DNA of 64,000 nt from Granulicatella seriolae (GTDB lineage Bacteria; Bacillota; Bacilli; Lactobacillales; Aerococcaceae), in assembly GCF_024543085.1 (NCBI RefSeq), contig NZ_JANHNZ010000006.1, positions 35,806-99,805 on the forward strand. Reading direction: 5' to 3'. The translations under genes and the position numbers were made by a program. Of this stretch, positions 1 through 9,550 are shown one piece after another (within the stretch, counting starts at the first letter, position 1; every line of letters begins with the position of its first letter). Under the pieces are notes generated by a model that was not told the origin of the DNA, did no database searches, and saw only the letters and a program-made list of their open reading frames with translations.

Positions 1-421
1 GAATAATATTTGCATAGGGTGGGTGGGTACAGATAAAATCTATGCTTTCATTTTGGATAAAGTGCAAATCTCGTGCATCACCCTTACGTATATAAACTTT
101 ACCGCTAGCTCCCTCATGCTCAAAATCTACCTTGTCACGGCACCTATCAAGTGCCACCTCATTTACATCAATACCGATTATATTGCGATTTAAAAGCTTT
201 GCTTCAACAAGGGTAGTTCCACCGCCTGCAAATTGATCAAGTACAAAATCTCCTTCATTGGAGTACCTGAGCAATAAATTACGAGGAATATAAGGTGACC
301 AATTACCTCGCCATTTTGCATCATGTGTAGCCCAGTTTCCACGCTCTGGAAAAGACCAATGAGTAGTCATTTCAAGTTCAAAGTTTTCCGGCTCCCATTT
401 TATTACCTTACTTTTTGCCAC
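1..421 (-). CDS. Second DNA methyltransferase of the GATC system (5' part only)
   Basis: The N-terminal 140 codons of an adenine/cytosine-N4 type DNA methyltransferase that runs off the window. I translated it by hand. It begins at a GTG at 421, three bases after the TGA of the endonuclease gene, and shows the SAM-binding motif DQFAGGGTT (about residues 64-72) and, near the edge, the catalytic motif THPPYANI. The motif I-first order fits the beta-type methylases, like DpnA or MboC. In DpnII/MboI systems this second enzyme also methylates GATC (family knowledge). The gene order Dam-like methylase, endonuclease, second methylase is that of MboI. An HPPY in place of S/DPPY is seen here and should be compared with the family. 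Confidence 0.85.
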   Translation of the reverse strand, partial: MAKSKVIKWEPENFELEMTTHWSFPERGNWATHDAKWRGNWSPYIPRNLLLRYSNEGDFVLDQFAGGGTTLVEAKLLNRNIIGIDVNEVALDRCRDKVDFEHEGASGKVYIRKGDARDLHFIQNESIDFICTHPPYANII

Positions 422-423
422 AA

Positions 424-1332
424 TCACAGCCCCTTTGTAACAATTTCCTCAAGCAATCCTTGCTCAATCATATTAATATTCATTACGTAATCTGTAATAT
501 CAAAAGTTTCTCTTAATGGTCTTTTAGCTGTCAACCAACCTTTACCATCTGTAACCCATATAAATCCTGTATTTTCATTTTTAACAAGTGAAAACAAACT
601 GCTAAACTCTCCTGCTACAGATTTTAGTTTAGAACCACCACCACCGTAATAGTTTACCTCCATCAAATACAGCATATCTCCTGCGTCGATAGCAAAATCA
701 AAATGTCTATCTGCTTTGTCAGTATTGACCTCTTTACCAAATTCAGATTTTATTTTAGCTGCTGTCGCTTGAGCAAGGTATTTATAACCATGTTCATCAC
801 AAATTGCTTTAACATAGACCTCTATAAGAGCTTCCATAGCACCACCACTGCGATTTTTACGAGCATTAGTATCAAGTCCAACTTCTACACCAATTACATA
901 ATCTACTAGATTTTTAATACTTTTATCTGATAGAATTTTTAATAATCCACATTTATCGGAGAATAAAATAATTTTCTCGATTTCTTCATCAGTATAGCTC
1001 TTCCTTTTAGTAAATGAGTATGTTATATCACCGCCTATATCAGCAATATTAATGTTTTGGTTACGCACTGCGATCAATACAGGTATAACGGGTACGATTT
1101 CCGGATAATTCTTTATTAATTCTCTGAGTTCAGTTGCAATATCTGATTTCCCTATAAGGCTATTCAAAATATTAAGTGGGATTTCAATTTTGGAAACATT
1201 GCCTAAAACCTTTCCCCACGCTACAAAGAAATCATATGTGCGAATAGTATCCTTTAGAGTTGAAAGAAGATATTCAAATGCTGCATTTTCAGAAAGGATA
1301 CCTATAGATTGATATTTTTTAATTTGGTTCAT
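424..1332 (-). CDS. dpnB: DpnII/MboI-family type II restriction endonuclease (GATC)
   Basis: 302 residues, near the usual length of R.DpnII. The block GLDTNARKNRSGGAME (about residues 153-168) is the family hallmark as I remember it, and the following acidic and lysine residues (DFAIDAGDMLYLMEVN) look like the PD-(D/E)XK nuclease core. It would cut unmethylated GATC. It overlaps the Dam-like methylase stop by four bases (ATGA) and is followed three bases on by the second methylase, so all three are one operon. The gene name follows DpnII usage; by synteny mboB would also fit. The specificity is inferred from the family, not shown by the sequence. Confidence 0.88.
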   Translation of the reverse strand: MNQIKKYQSIGILSENAAFEYLLSTLKDTIRTYDFFVAWGKVLGNVSKIEIPLNILNSLIGKSDIATELRELIKNYPEIVPVIPVLIAVRNQNINIADIGGDITYSFTKRKSYTDEEIEKIILFSDKCGLLKILSDKSIKNLVDYVIGVEVGLDTNARKNRSGGAMEALIEVYVKAICDEHGYKYLAQATAAKIKSEFGKEVNTDKADRHFDFAIDAGDMLYLMEVNYYGGGGSKLKSVAGEFSSLFSLVKNENTGFIWVTDGKGWLTAKRPLRETFDITDYVMNINMIEQGLLEEIVTKGL

Positions 1333-2237
1333 TCATTGTCATCTCCTGTGAAATTTGTTATTAATAATTCACTTATATTGCCTCTGCTACCACCGTTTCG
1401 GTTAATCATACGTTTTGCCGATACTCTGTTGATACTGTACTTCTTGTAAAGTTCATCAAAAAAGTTATCTTGCTGGTTACTGTTCTTTGGGTCTGAATTG
1501 CTTAAAACAATCTTTGCACCTAAAGAATGTATATTGTCTATAAATTTACCTAACGCTAGTTGCTCATTATCATCAAAAGGAGTTTCAGCGTAGGAAGTAA
1601 AGCTTGCTGTTTCAGTTAAGGGGCGATATGGTGGATCGATATACACAAATGTATTTTCGTCTATGAATTTTTCACATTTCTTATAATCACCACAAGTTAT
1701 TGTAACATTATACAACAGCTTGCTAATTGCAGTTAGATTTTCCTTATCGCAAATAATAGGTTTTTTGTATGCCCCCATGGGTACGTTGAAAAAGCCTTTT
1801 TTGTTCACTCGAAATAATCCGTTAAAGCAAGTTTTGTTTAGGAAAATAAATAATGCTGCTTTCTCTATATTTATACTATCCTCATCTTGAATTTTTAAAA
1901 AATTAAATCGTTCTCGCTTCTCATAATAAAATTGTTTTCGACATTCTGTATCCATTGGCCAAAAAATATCTTGTATTGATTGTAATTCTGGTATCAGTTC
2001 GTTAACATGATTTTTAATTTGCTTGTATGTATTTACAAGTTCTTGGTTTATATCATTTACTAAGATTTCCTCAAAGGAGTAGTTCGAAAGTAAATCAAAT
2101 AAAACTGCACCACCACCAATGAAAGGTTCACAGTATTTATTCATTTTCGCTCCTAACTCTTTAGGATATTTCTTTCGTATATCAGGGAGTAATTGACTTT
2201 TACCACCTGCCCATTTAATAAAAGGTTTCACTGTCAT
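1329..2237 (-). CDS. dpnM: Dam-like adenine-N6 DNA methyltransferase (GATC)
   Basis: 302 residues of the Dam/DpnM alpha class. FIKWAGGKSQLL at the N-terminus is the SAM-binding motif I, followed by the YCEPFIGGGAVLFDLL region, and YIDPPYRPL near residue 197 is the catalytic DPPY. It protects GATC sites against the endonuclease encoded downstream. The start ATG has GGAG about 7 bases upstream and overlaps the stop codon (ATGA) of a decayed HTH-regulator gene. A second copy of dam is not visible in the window. High confidence in family, with specificity inferred. Confidence 0.92.
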   Translation of the reverse strand: MTVKPFIKWAGGKSQLLPDIRKKYPKELGAKMNKYCEPFIGGGAVLFDLLSNYSFEEILVNDINQELVNTYKQIKNHVNELIPELQSIQDIFWPMDTECRKQFYYEKRERFNFLKIQDEDSINIEKAALFIFLNKTCFNGLFRVNKKGFFNVPMGAYKKPIICDKENLTAISKLLYNVTITCGDYKKCEKFIDENTFVYIDPPYRPLTETASFTSYAETPFDDNEQLALGKFIDNIHSLGAKIVLSNSDPKNSNQQDNFFDELYKKYSINRVSAKRMINRNGGSRGNISELLITNFTGDDNE

Positions 2238-2410
2238 ATATTTTCTCCTATTTCATTCAAGGAAAAAGAAATGTCAATCTTACAGCTAAGAGCAGTAGAA
2301 ATTGCACACGTTTCTTTTTCGGTAAAGTTGTCCCTCGTTAACCCATTGCTATGATTTTGAGGGGTAGTTTCTTTTTTCTGCAAGCTCTGGCATTGTCATT
2401 CTACGCTTAA
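2234..2410 (-). pseudogene. Remnant of a small XRE-type HTH regulator
   Basis: Not a continuous reading frame. One frame gives ATG then TMPELAEKRNYPS (from about 2399), and a second frame gives GLTRDNFTEKETCAISTALSC followed by FSLNEIGENI up to a TGA at 2236-2234. Joined, these resemble the recognition-helix and C-terminal part of short XRE regulators that carry a DNFxEKE..AIA.AL..... pattern. A frameshift near 2362 separates the two halves and the N-terminal helix is missing. Its stop overlaps the dpnM start codon (ATGA), so it was probably once the first gene of the operon. Identification is by eye. Confidence 0.6.
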
Positions 2411-2546
2411 AAAGGAAAAATACTTATCTTTTCATTAACCATATTAAGACACCCTGCCAGACTATATTTCCACATTATCCATTATATAATATATGATAAG
2501 ATAAAACTTATATCAAGGCATTACTTAAATTTTAAAATCACAAAAA

Positions 2547-2797
2547 GGGTGAATAAGAAGTCCACCTAGACTAACTAATACAACAAAAGAGTTTCTGTGA
2601 AATAGACCAGAAATGACGGTGTTTCAGCATAGCTGACGCACAGTAGCTGTTTCGGCTTTAGCCGATTACAGATACGTAGACAGCTAAGTCGTGAGACCTT
2701 GGCTCACGGCGGTGCCACCGTTTTGATTTCTGGTCTATTTCACAGAAACTCTTTTGTGCTTGAAGAGCAGATTTATTGATACGGACTTTTTGCCCAA
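2547..2797 (-). repeat. Interspersed stem-variable repeat element, copy 1
   Basis: Palindromic arms at 2584-2614 and 2726-2756 match perfectly over 31 bases (CAAAAGAGTTTCTGTG at the start of the left arm). Between them lies the roughly 110-base core shared by the family, on the minus strand. The end GGACTTTTTGCCC (2783-2795) and a degenerate counterpart near 2548-2564 look like terminal inverted repeats. It lies 25-65 bases downstream of nagB with its core in the direction of nagB transcription. The right arm ends CTCTTTTG, so it could also end nagB transcripts. Confidence 0.85.
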
Positions 2798-2821
2798 GCT
2801 CAAATAACTTAAGAAAAATAT

Positions 2822-3535
2822 TTAAACCTCTTTACTCAACTGTGAAGCAGCCGCTTGGTCAACAATAACCGTCACATTTGGGTGTTTTTGCAAGATACTT
2901 GCTGGCACATCCTCTGTGATTGGCCCGTTAATCATATCTTCAACCGCTTGAGCTTTATTTTCACCAAAAGCAACCAAAACAATCTCTTTAGCATCCATAA
3001 TAGATTTCAGCCCCATAGAATAAGCATACTTTGGTACATCTTCTTCACGTTCAAAGAATCGTTTGTTAGCTTCGATGGTTTCATCGGTCAATTTGACTTT
3101 GTGCGTCTGGATATCAAATGGTGTTCCCGGCTCATTAAAGCCAATATGAGCATTACTCCCAATCCCCAACAATTGTAAATCTACAGGATTCGCTGCTAGA
3201 ATTTTATTGTAACGAGCTTCTTCAGCACTAGCATCTTCGGCTAAGCCATTTGGCAGATAACTTTCTTTAAATGGTTTCATATGGAATAAATGCTCCTCCA
3301 TAAAATACTTGTAGCTCTGAGGATCACTACCTGCTAACTCTACATATTCATCCAAGTTAACAGATACTCGGTCAGAAAAATCTAGATCACTTTTAACCAA
3401 TAGTTCGTACAATCCAATTGGGCTTGACCCTGTAGCTAGACCAAATACTTGAGCGCCATTCTTATGGGCATTTTCAAAAACTTTGAAAGCTTCTTCTGCT
3501 CCTTTTTCCGGAGTCGACACGACAATAATTTTCAC
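2822..3535 (-). CDS. nagB: Glucosamine-6-phosphate deaminase
   Basis: 237 residues, the normal length for the short Gram-positive NagB. Motifs seen: [14 protein letters not shown] (phosphate loop), NLDEYVEL (catalytic Asp), [15 protein letters not shown] (active-site Asp/His loop). It turns glucosamine-6-phosphate into fructose-6-phosphate and ammonia in the cytoplasm. It is monocistronic, with GGGGGATAAC just before the ATG. A half-match to the CcpA cre box lies at about 3606-3620. Repeat copy 1 follows its stop. Confidence 0.96.
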   Translation of the reverse strand: MKIIVVSTPEKGAEEAFKVFENAHKNGAQVFGLATGSSPIGLYELLVKSDLDFSDRVSVNLDEYVELAGSDPQSYKYFMEEHLFHMKPFKESYLPNGLAEDASAEEARYNKILAANPVDLQLLGIGSNAHIGFNEPGTPFDIQTHKVKLTDETIEANKRFFEREEDVPKYAYSMGLKSIMDAKEIVLVAFGENKAQAVEDMINGPITEDVPASILQKHPNVTVIVDQAAASQLSKEV

Positions 3536-3605
3536 TGTTATCCCCCTTATACTTTTTTAAAATAAGTTTGTTTCTACTACCATTCTATCATATGTTTTTG
3601 TGAAA

Positions 3606-3621
3606 TAACACACGCTTTCAA
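3606..3621 (-). promoter_or_regulatory. Possible cre (CcpA) half-site upstream of nagB
   Basis: Minus strand reads TTGAAAGCGTGTGTTA, matching the left half of the cre consensus WTGNAARCGNWWWCA but not the right half. The position, 70-85 bases before the nagB start, is suitable for carbon catabolite control. Weak evidence on its own. Confidence 0.3.
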
Positions 3622-3666
3622 TAAATTAGGTACAGGCAAACTATTTTTTGCATATTCTACTCAAAA

Positions 3667-3700
3667 AACAAAAAGAGTTTCTGGCAAATACATCAGAAAT
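3667..3700 (+). repeat. Solo arm of the stem-variable repeat
   Basis: CAAAAAGAGTTTCTGGCAAA and the following bases to AGAAAT match the left arm of the family, but no core and no right arm follow. This looks like a decayed or deleted copy downstream of nadE. Confidence 0.55.
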
Positions 3701-3745
3701 GCATTCTATTCTGTGTAAATTTTTATCCTGTCACTAATAGAAAAA

Positions 3746-4573
3746 TTATTTCCACCAAGTATCGTATAAGGTAATTGGCAGGTGACGTTTATGCTGAGTT
3801 CTTATATACCAAGATTCAATCGTTTGAGCGGATGCTTCTGTAATTTCTTTCCCTTCAAGGTAGGCATCAATATCTTGATAAGTCACCCCAAGTGCCACTT
3901 CATCAGGCAGACTAGGACGGTCGTCTTCCAAATCAGCTGTTGGAATTTTTTCGTATAAGCTAGTAGGTGCACCTAAAACTTGCAGCATTTCTCTTCCTTG
4001 GGCTTTGTTCAACCGCCAAATCGGTAAAATATCCGCACCACCATCACCAAACTTAGTATAGAATCCAGTGACTGACTCAGCTGCGTGGTCTGTTCCGATA
4101 ACCGCACAATTGGTTTGGCCAGCAATAGCATACTGAACAATCATCCGTTGCCGAGCCTTGATATTCCCCTTATTAAAGTCACTAATAGTCATGCCACTTG
4201 CCACAAGACTGTCCCAAGTCGCATCCACGGCCGGTTTGATGTCTACTCGTAACACTTGCTCAGCCTTCATAAAGGCAATAGCGTCCATAGCGTCTTGCTC
4301 ATCTGCCTGTACCCCATAAGGCAAACGGATAGCATAAAAAGAGTAGGTCTTCTCGCTTTGTTCTTGGTTGAGCTCGTCTACCGCCATCTGTGCTAGGATA
4401 CCAGAAAGGGTAGAATCTTGCCCACCACTAATCCCCAAGACGTAGCCATTTAAAAATGGATATCTGATAAGGTAATCCTTAAGGAAGTTAACGCTATTTC
4501 GAATCTCTCCTTGTGGATCAATGCTAGATTTTACTTTCAACGTTTCAATAATTTCTTTTTGCAATGGTCTCAT
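3746..4573 (-). CDS. nadE: NH3-dependent NAD+ synthetase
   Basis: 275 residues, standard for the ammonia-dependent enzyme without a glutaminase domain. It shows [13 protein letters not shown] (ATP pyrophosphatase P-loop, about residues 42-54), GTDHAAES and the C-terminal [13 protein letters not shown] block. It converts deamido-NAD, ATP and ammonia to NAD. It is the second gene of a pncB-nadE operon, 22 bases after pncB, so nicotinate salvage and the last NAD step are co-expressed. Confidence 0.96.
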   Translation of the reverse strand: MRPLQKEIIETLKVKSSIDPQGEIRNSVNFLKDYLIRYPFLNGYVLGISGGQDSTLSGILAQMAVDELNQEQSEKTYSFYAIRLPYGVQADEQDAMDAIAFMKAEQVLRVDIKPAVDATWDSLVASGMTISDFNKGNIKARQRMIVQYAIAGQTNCAVIGTDHAAESVTGFYTKFGDGGADILPIWRLNKAQGREMLQVLGAPTSLYEKIPTADLEDDRPSLPDEVALGVTYQDIDAYLEGKEITEASAQTIESWYIRTQHKRHLPITLYDTWWK

Positions 4574-4595
4574 CCTACAAACTCCTTCCTTGAGT

Positions 4596-6077
4596 CTAGA
4601 TACGAATTTGTTCAGCCTTTTCTTTTACCTCTTGGCGAATAGCCTCAATACTACTAATTTTTTGGTCATAGGTTTCTTGAGATAGGTCAACTGGGTATGG
4701 TTCCGGGTTTAGGATACGTTTGTATTCATCCCACAACTCATCTAGTTGTCGGTCACAGTAGGTTTTTATTTCTTTCAATTCAGGCATTTGATAGACCAAC
4801 TTGCCATCTAGGAAAATATCTTGCAAGACAGGACGCGCTGTAAAATCCGTTACCGTTTTATTGATGTAGGTATAAACGGGATGGAACATGAAGAGTTCAT
4901 CCACTTGGTCTGGTCGTTCGTGCCACAAAGCAACGTAATCCCCTTCAGACTTGCCATTGCTGTTACGCGTAATACGCCAAACTTGTTTTTTACCCGGCGT
5001 GGAAACTTTTTCGGCATTGCTGGAGATTTTCATGGTGTCCACCATATTTCCCTCTTGGTCTTCAATACTAACCAACTTGTACACACACCCTAGCGCTGGT
5101 TGATCGTAAGCCGTAATGAGCTTAGTGCCAACTCCCCACACATCAATCTTTGCTCCTTGCATCTTCAAGTTTAAAATGGTTTTTTCATCTAAATCGCTGG
5201 ACGCATAAATTTTTGCATCATGGAAGCCAGCTTCGTCTAGTTGTTGGCGAACTTTTTTAGAAGTATAAGCCATATCGCCAGAGTCAATCCTAACCCCTTT
5301 AAAGTTAATCTTATCACCCATTTCCTTGGCAACCCGAATGGCGTTAGGCACCCCTGATTTCAATGTATCATAGGTGTCTACTAAGAAAACACAGTCCTTG
5401 TGGGATTGCGCATAGGCTTTGAAGGCCAGATAATCGTCCCTAAAGGCTTGGACTAGGGAATGTGCATGCGTTCCAGAAACTGGGATACCGAAAATTTTAC
5501 CCGCTCGCACATTACTAGTGCCATCGCAACCACCAATATAAGCCGCACGCGTCCCCCAAAAAGCCGCATCTAGCTCTTGAGCCCGTCTCGTTCCAAACTC
5601 TAAGATTGGGTCTCCCTCAGCCACGATTCTAACACGAGAAGCCTTGGTCGCAATCAAGGTCTGAAAATTGATAATATTTAACAAGGCCGTTTCAATCAAC
5701 TGACATTCTGCCAGGCTACCTTCTACTTGCACAATAGGCTCATTGGCAAAAACAAGTTCTCCCTCACGAGCAGAACGGATATTTCCATGAAATGAAAAAT
5801 CCGCCAAATAGGCCAAGAAATCTTCTGGGTAATAACCCAAGTCTCTCAAGTAATCAATATCTGCTGGTGAAAAGTGTAAGTCTTTGATATAGGAAACCAA
5901 ACGTTCAAGTCCCGCAAAAACTGCATAACCATTTTCAAAAGGCATTTTACGAAAATAAGCTTCGAAAATAGCATGTTTATTATGGAAATTTTGGTCCCAA
6001 TAGGTTTTTATCATATTTATTTGATACAAATCAGTGTGTAGCGTTAAACTGTCATCTGGATAGCTTGTGATTGTCAT
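4596..6077 (-). CDS. pncB: Nicotinate phosphoribosyltransferase
   Basis: 493 residues, the usual length of the Firmicutes Pnc[18 protein letters not shown] at the N-terminus, [15 protein letters not shown] and [15 protein letters not shown] are the family landmarks. It makes nicotinate mononucleotide from nicotinate and PRPP. The start at 6077 matches the family N-terminus but has no Shine-Dalgarno sequence. An eight-codon frame (MGNDAPTL) ends on TGA overlapping this ATG (ATGA), so translation may be coupled. A TTGACT-like -35 lies about 95 bases upstream. Confidence 0.95.
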   Translation of the reverse strand: MTITSYPDDSLTLHTDLYQINMIKTYWDQNFHNKHAIFEAYFRKMPFENGYAVFAGLERLVSYIKDLHFSPADIDYLRDLGYYPEDFLAYLADFSFHGNIRSAREGELVFANEPIVQVEGSLAECQLIETALLNIINFQTLIATKASRVRIVAEGDPILEFGTRRAQELDAAFWGTRAAYIGGCDGTSNVRAGKIFGIPVSGTHAHSLVQAFRDDYLAFKAYAQSHKDCVFLVDTYDTLKSGVPNAIRVAKEMGDKINFKGVRIDSGDMAYTSKKVRQQLDEAGFHDAKIYASSDLDEKTILNLKMQGAKIDVWGVGTKLITAYDQPALGCVYKLVSIEDQEGNMVDTMKISSNAEKVSTPGKKQVWRITRNSNGKSEGDYVALWHERPDQVDELFMFHPVYTYINKTVTDFTARPVLQDIFLDGKLVYQMPELKEIKTYCDRQLDELWDEYKRILNPEPYPVDLSQETYDQKISSIEAIRQEVKEKAEQIRI

Positions 6078-6245
6078 AATGTAGGGGCGTCATTTCCCAT
6101 GGGAGATTGGAAAAATTACCCATTCACTTCCTTTCGCTGTCTGTTTTTAGGAATGATTAGTTACTTAATACTGAGTCAAGTGTACCACTTTTTAGAAGAT
6201 ATTTCGAAAAATTTATTTTTTTATTAGAGAATGACTCTTTGAAAA

Positions 6246-6286
6246 GAAACACCCCTCAGAAACTCTGGCGGAAGCTTCTAAGGGGG
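6246..6286 (-). terminator. Rho-independent terminator after the DUF308 gene
   Basis: Stem CCCCTCAGAA (6252-6261) with TTCTAAGGGG (6276-6285), one mismatch, followed on the minus strand by TGTTTCTTTTC. It lies 34 bases past the stop of the membrane-protein gene. Confidence 0.7.
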
Positions 6287-6319
6287 GGAGAAAATAAGGT
6301 GATCTTTAGCTAGATGTCA

Positions 6320-6832
6320 CTACGCTTTGAAAAATAACCAAATATTTATTGCTGCTTGATACACTAATGCAATGACCATGACAGTCGTAATAATTGTTCC
6401 AGACAATACTGGATGGTAAAGCAAGACAAGACCAATAAGGACTCCAATAATACCAGAAATCACTAAGAAATTGCCGCCTTCTTTAAGACCAATTCTTTTG
6501 ACTTCAAATCCAGAAATCAATCGTGTAACAGAAATCATTAGGACTAGGAAAGCAAAAATCATCGGAATAGATAGGGCCAATTCTAAGAATGTGCCGCTCA
6601 ACATCCATACACCGACAATAACAGAGAAAATACCGTTAGCTAAGTTCCAACCACTTTTTTCTTCCGCACTGAAATAAGCTATGATTTGAGAAATCCCATC
6701 AAATAAAATAGAAACAGATAAAATAATGCCTAAAGACGCTAAGTTCAAGACAGGATTAGTCAATACAAAATATGCCGCCACAAGATACAAAATCCCAACA
6801 AGTAAGAAAAGCCACTTATTTGACTTCTTCAT
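6320..6832 (-). CDS. HdeD-like (DUF308) membrane protein
   Basis: 170 residues from the ATG at 6832, which has AAGGAGTG seven bases upstream. An upstream in-frame ATG at 6868 lacks a binding site. About six hydrophobic segments (first KWLFLLVGILYLVAAYF, last TTVMVIALVYQAAINIWLFF) with short loops and conserved glycines fit the HdeD/DUF308 family of small six-helix inner-membrane proteins. The function of the Gram-positive members is not established. It is divergent from the K+ channel gene, with about 150 bases between them. Confidence 0.75.
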   Translation of the reverse strand: MKKSNKWLFLLVGILYLVAAYFVLTNPVLNLASLGIILSVSILFDGISQIIAYFSAEEKSGWNLANGIFSVIVGVWMLSGTFLELALSIPMIFAFLVLMISVTRLISGFEVKRIGLKEGGNFLVISGIIGVLIGLVLLYHPVLSGTIITTVMVIALVYQAAINIWLFFKA

Positions 6833-6985
6833 GATTACACTCCTTCTTTCTATCTTTTTTATAAACATATGATATTTATGTCATAATTATATCATAATTT
6901 TGACATTTCTCAATTATTTCACTTGCTAATGAAGTTTGAAATAGGTATTATTCACTTAACTTCACTATAGAAAGCAGGAAAAACT

Positions 6986-7369
6986 ATGTTCAATCATTCA
7001 AGAAAACCAGCACATCTAAAGCCGTCAAGAGTCTTATGGAGAATTCTACAAGTAACTGGCTTTACAAAGTTTATTGCTTCATTTGTCGTTTATCTGTTGA
7101 TAGCTGCTGTAGGTTTATACATTTTCGAGCCTAGCATCACCAACATTGGCGACAGCATCTGGTACTGTTTTGTGACCTCAACCACATTAGGTTACGGCGA
7201 TATCGTTGTGACAACCATCATCGGTCGAGTGATCAGTGTCTTCTTGGCACTATATGGGCTCCTCTTTTTCGGCTGCCTTTCCGGTATTGTGGTTAGTTAC
7301 TATCTGGAAATGAACAAACGGCTGTCTCAGTATGAGGAGCATGAAAAAGCTGAGAAATCAGATAGCTAA
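6986..7369 (+). CDS. Two-helix potassium channel (Kch/KcsA-like)
   Basis: 127 residues with a first membrane helix (about 30-52), a pore loop with the selectivity filter TTLGYGDI (about 70-77) and a second helix (about 83-108). The charged C-terminal tail has no RCK domain. A passive K+ channel of the minimal 2-TM type. AAGCAGGAAA precedes the ATG. Repeat copy 2 starts within 60-100 bases of its stop in the same orientation. Confidence 0.85.
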   Translation: MFNHSRKPAHLKPSRVLWRILQVTGFTKFIASFVVYLLIAAVGLYIFEPSITNIGDSIWYCFVTSTTLGYGDIVVTTIIGRVISVFLALYGLLFFGCLSGIVVSYYLEMNKRLSQYEEHEKAEKSDS

Positions 7370-7423
7370 AACATTTATTTTATGTACGCATTTGAGTTCT
7401 CAGATACATCTGTTGGAATAGAA

Positions 7424-7665
7424 GTTGGGTGAATAACCCGTAATAAATTCTACTTTTAAACCACAAAAGACTTTCCGGAAAATATATCAGGAATCGAAAC
7501 GGTGGCACCGCCGTGAGCCTTGGTCTCACGGTCTTAGCTGTCTACGTGACTGTAAATCGGCTAAAGCCGAAACAGTCACTGTGCGTCAGCTATGCTTTAC
7601 ACCGTTATTCCTGATATATTTTCCGGAAAGTCTTTTGTTTTATAGGAATATGGACTTTTTGCCCA
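7424..7665 (+). repeat. Stem-variable repeat element, copy 2
   Basis: Arms at 7464-7494 and 7607-7637 match perfectly over 31 bases, beginning CAAAAGACTTTCCGGAAAAT. This stem sequence differs from copy 1, yet both arms changed together. The core between them is in forward orientation. The outer ends are GGGTGAATAACCCG at left (weak) and GGACTTTTTGCCC (7652-7664) at right. It sits 3' of the K+ channel gene, co-directional with it. A stray family fragment (GGGAACTCTTTTGCG) follows near 7705. Confidence 0.85.
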
Positions 7666-7772
7666 TCACCTATAGCGCCAGTTCGATTTCTGAGCCATTA
7701 CTCGGGAACTCTTTTGCGACTAGAAAATCCATTTTATAAATTAAATTCCTTTTATACAATCTAAAAAAAGTG

Positions 7773-7803
7773 TTGACCTTTACCTTACGGAATGGTTTAT
7801 AGT
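7773..7803 (+). promoter_or_regulatory. MerR-type promoter with 19-bp spacer
   Basis: TTGACC (7773-7778), then 19 bases, then TATAGT (7798-7803). The spacer holds the inverted repeat CCTTTACC..GGAATGGTTT. An over-long spacer with a dyad is the hallmark of promoters twisted into activity by MerR activators. It lies about 100 bases before the MerR gene, so autoregulation is likely. Confidence 0.8.
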
Positions 7804-7899
7804 TAACTTATGCTTAAATGGGTAGAGCATAACACTAGTGTGAATGATAGAATATTTTCTATTAAAATATCGGCCTATACGTATCAAGGAGGTGCAAAC

Positions 7900-8673
7900 A
7901 TGGAGTACACCATTAATAAACTCGCAAATCTTGCTGGACTGACCAATAGAACCTTGCGCTATTACGATGAAATTGGATTGCTATCCCCACAGCGAATTAG
8001 CAGTAACGGCTACAGAATCTATGGCCAAAAAGAAGTCGACCTCTTGCAACAAATCTTATTTTACCGAGAACTTGGACTTCAACTTGACGACATTAAACAA
8101 ATAGTGCACTCAAAAGATTATGATAGTATGTCGGCACTTCAAGACCATTTGCTGGCATTAAAAGCGAAAAAAACACAGCTTGACTTGTTAATTACAACTG
8201 TCGAAAAGACATTGGCTCAAAAGAAAGGAGAAATAAAAATGACAGACAAAGAAAAATTTGAAGGTTTTAAGAAACAAATGATTCAAGAGAATGAAAAAGA
8301 ATATGGTGCAGAGATTCGAGAGAAATACGGTGACAAGACCATAGATGAGAGTAATGCAAAAATGCTGGAACTAAGCCCACAAGAATTTACAGAAATGGAA
8401 AATCTATCCTTACAGATAAATGAAACCTTAAAATTAGCTTTGGAACAAGGCGACCCTAGCAGCCAACTAGCCCAAGAAGTTTGCGAACTACACAGAAAAT
8501 GGTTGGGTTACTCATGGCCTAGTTACTCAAAAGAAGCCCATCTTGGACTAGGTCAACTTTATGTAGAAGACCCTCGTTTTAAAGCATATTATGATGCTAT
8601 CAAAGAAGGTAGTGCAGAATTTCTGTATGAAGCGTTGAAGATATACTGTGAGTCTGATGAGGTTAGTGGCTAG
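7900..8673 (+). CDS. MerR-family regulator with TipAS-type ligand domain
   Basis: 257 residues from the ATG at 7900, chosen because AAGGAGGTG sits six bases upstream and the MerR domain starts at once (YTINKLANLAGLTNRTLRYYDEIGLL). Residues 1-75 form the winged helix, 80-110 the dimer coiled coil, and about 115-257 match the TipAS antibiotic-recognition fold (long helices, KEKFEGFKKQMIQENEKEYG, HRKWLGYSWPSYSKEAHLGL). TipA-like activators bind peptide antibiotics and other drugs and switch on their own promoter. No separate target gene is adjacent in the same direction. Confidence 0.88.
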   Translation: MEYTINKLANLAGLTNRTLRYYDEIGLLSPQRISSNGYRIYGQKEVDLLQQILFYRELGLQLDDIKQIVHSKDYDSMSALQDHLLALKAKKTQLDLLITTVEKTLAQKKGEIKMTDKEKFEGFKKQMIQENEKEYGAEIREKYGDKTIDESNAKMLELSPQEFTEMENLSLQINETLKLALEQGDPSSQLAQEVCELHRKWLGYSWPSYSKEAHLGLGQLYVEDPRFKAYYDAIKEGSAEFLYEALKIYCESDEVSG

Positions 8674-8787
8674 AAAAAGATAAGATAGCAGAACGGACTG
8701 AATGAAAAATTTCTGATTAGTATAATATGAGTTAATATAAGCGCAAATTAGCTTTTTATCAAAAAATTAATTACTTTAGTGGGGACA

Positions 8788-9498
8788 TTAATTGTTAAAT
8801 AATAATGTTTTAAACTCGAATTCTTCAGGAATATGACGTGCAATAGAGTACTCAAATATACGACCATCATCTAAATTTGCAATTTGCTCAACTTGCATTA
8901 AAAAATCAGTATCCGAAAGTTGAAGATGCTTTTTCTCTAACTCTGTTGGGCGACAACCAATAATGTTTAGAAATGAACTTTGTACGTTTAACTGTAAGAC
9001 TTCTTTTATATATCGATATATTGATGATTCAACATCCTGTATTCTCAAATTACTTATAACTGTAATAGGCATATATGTGTATTCTATTATTGAGGGAATA
9101 TCATTAATTAACCTAAGTCTATTGATAACATAAATGAAGTCAGATTCTTGGATCGATAATTTCTCTGCAACTTCTTTTGTAGGATACTCTATATCAAATT
9201 TTAGAACCTTAGAGGTAACTTGATTTGGAAAACGAATATAAGTACCGTTTATGGAATAAAAATTAGAGCTCTGTCCTTTGTTCCAATTTTTAACGTAGCT
9301 ACCATCACCCTGTCTTCGGACAATAAAACCTTCAGAAACCAACTCATCTAGTGCTCGTTTCACTGTCATAGCACTAACTTGAAATTGTTTTGCTAGAGTA
9401 TTGCCATCGGCCAGTTTTTGATTTATTTTATATTCACCAGACATAATTTTATCTCTAATATCTTCATAAATTTTTATATACTTTGGTTTTGAATTCAT
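8788..9498 (-). CDS. GntR-family transcriptional regulator (HutC/UTRA type)
   Basis: 236 residues from the ATG at 9498, which has AAAGGA about 12 bases upstream; a GTG at 9519 is an alternative. The winged helix (about 8-70: KYIKIYEDIRDKIMSG, AKQFQVSAMTVKRALDELVSEGFIVRRQGDGSYV) is followed by a UTRA ligand domain (about 90-230). UTRA regulators of PTS operons usually sense the phosphorylated sugar. It lies downstream of the beta-glucoside PTS operon on the same strand but is separated by a terminator, so it has its own promoter. Control of that operon is an inference from position. Confidence 0.85.
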   Translation of the reverse strand: MNSKPKYIKIYEDIRDKIMSGEYKINQKLADGNTLAKQFQVSAMTVKRALDELVSEGFIVRRQGDGSYVKNWNKGQSSNFYSINGTYIRFPNQVTSKVLKFDIEYPTKEVAEKLSIQESDFIYVINRLRLINDIPSIIEYTYMPITVISNLRIQDVESSIYRYIKEVLQLNVQSSFLNIIGCRPTELEKKHLQLSDTDFLMQVEQIANLDDGRIFEYSIARHIPEEFEFKTLLFNN

Positions 9499-9532
9499 CA
9501 AAAATTCAAATCCTTTCACTGTTCTTTTGCAT

Positions 9533-9550
9533 AATTATATATATATAATT
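9533..9550. promoter_or_regulatory. Perfect AT palindrome before the GntR gene
   Basis: AATTATATATATATAATT, 35-52 bases before the GntR start. It could be a promoter element or self-operator, but such AT-rich palindromes arise easily by chance. Confidence 0.3.
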
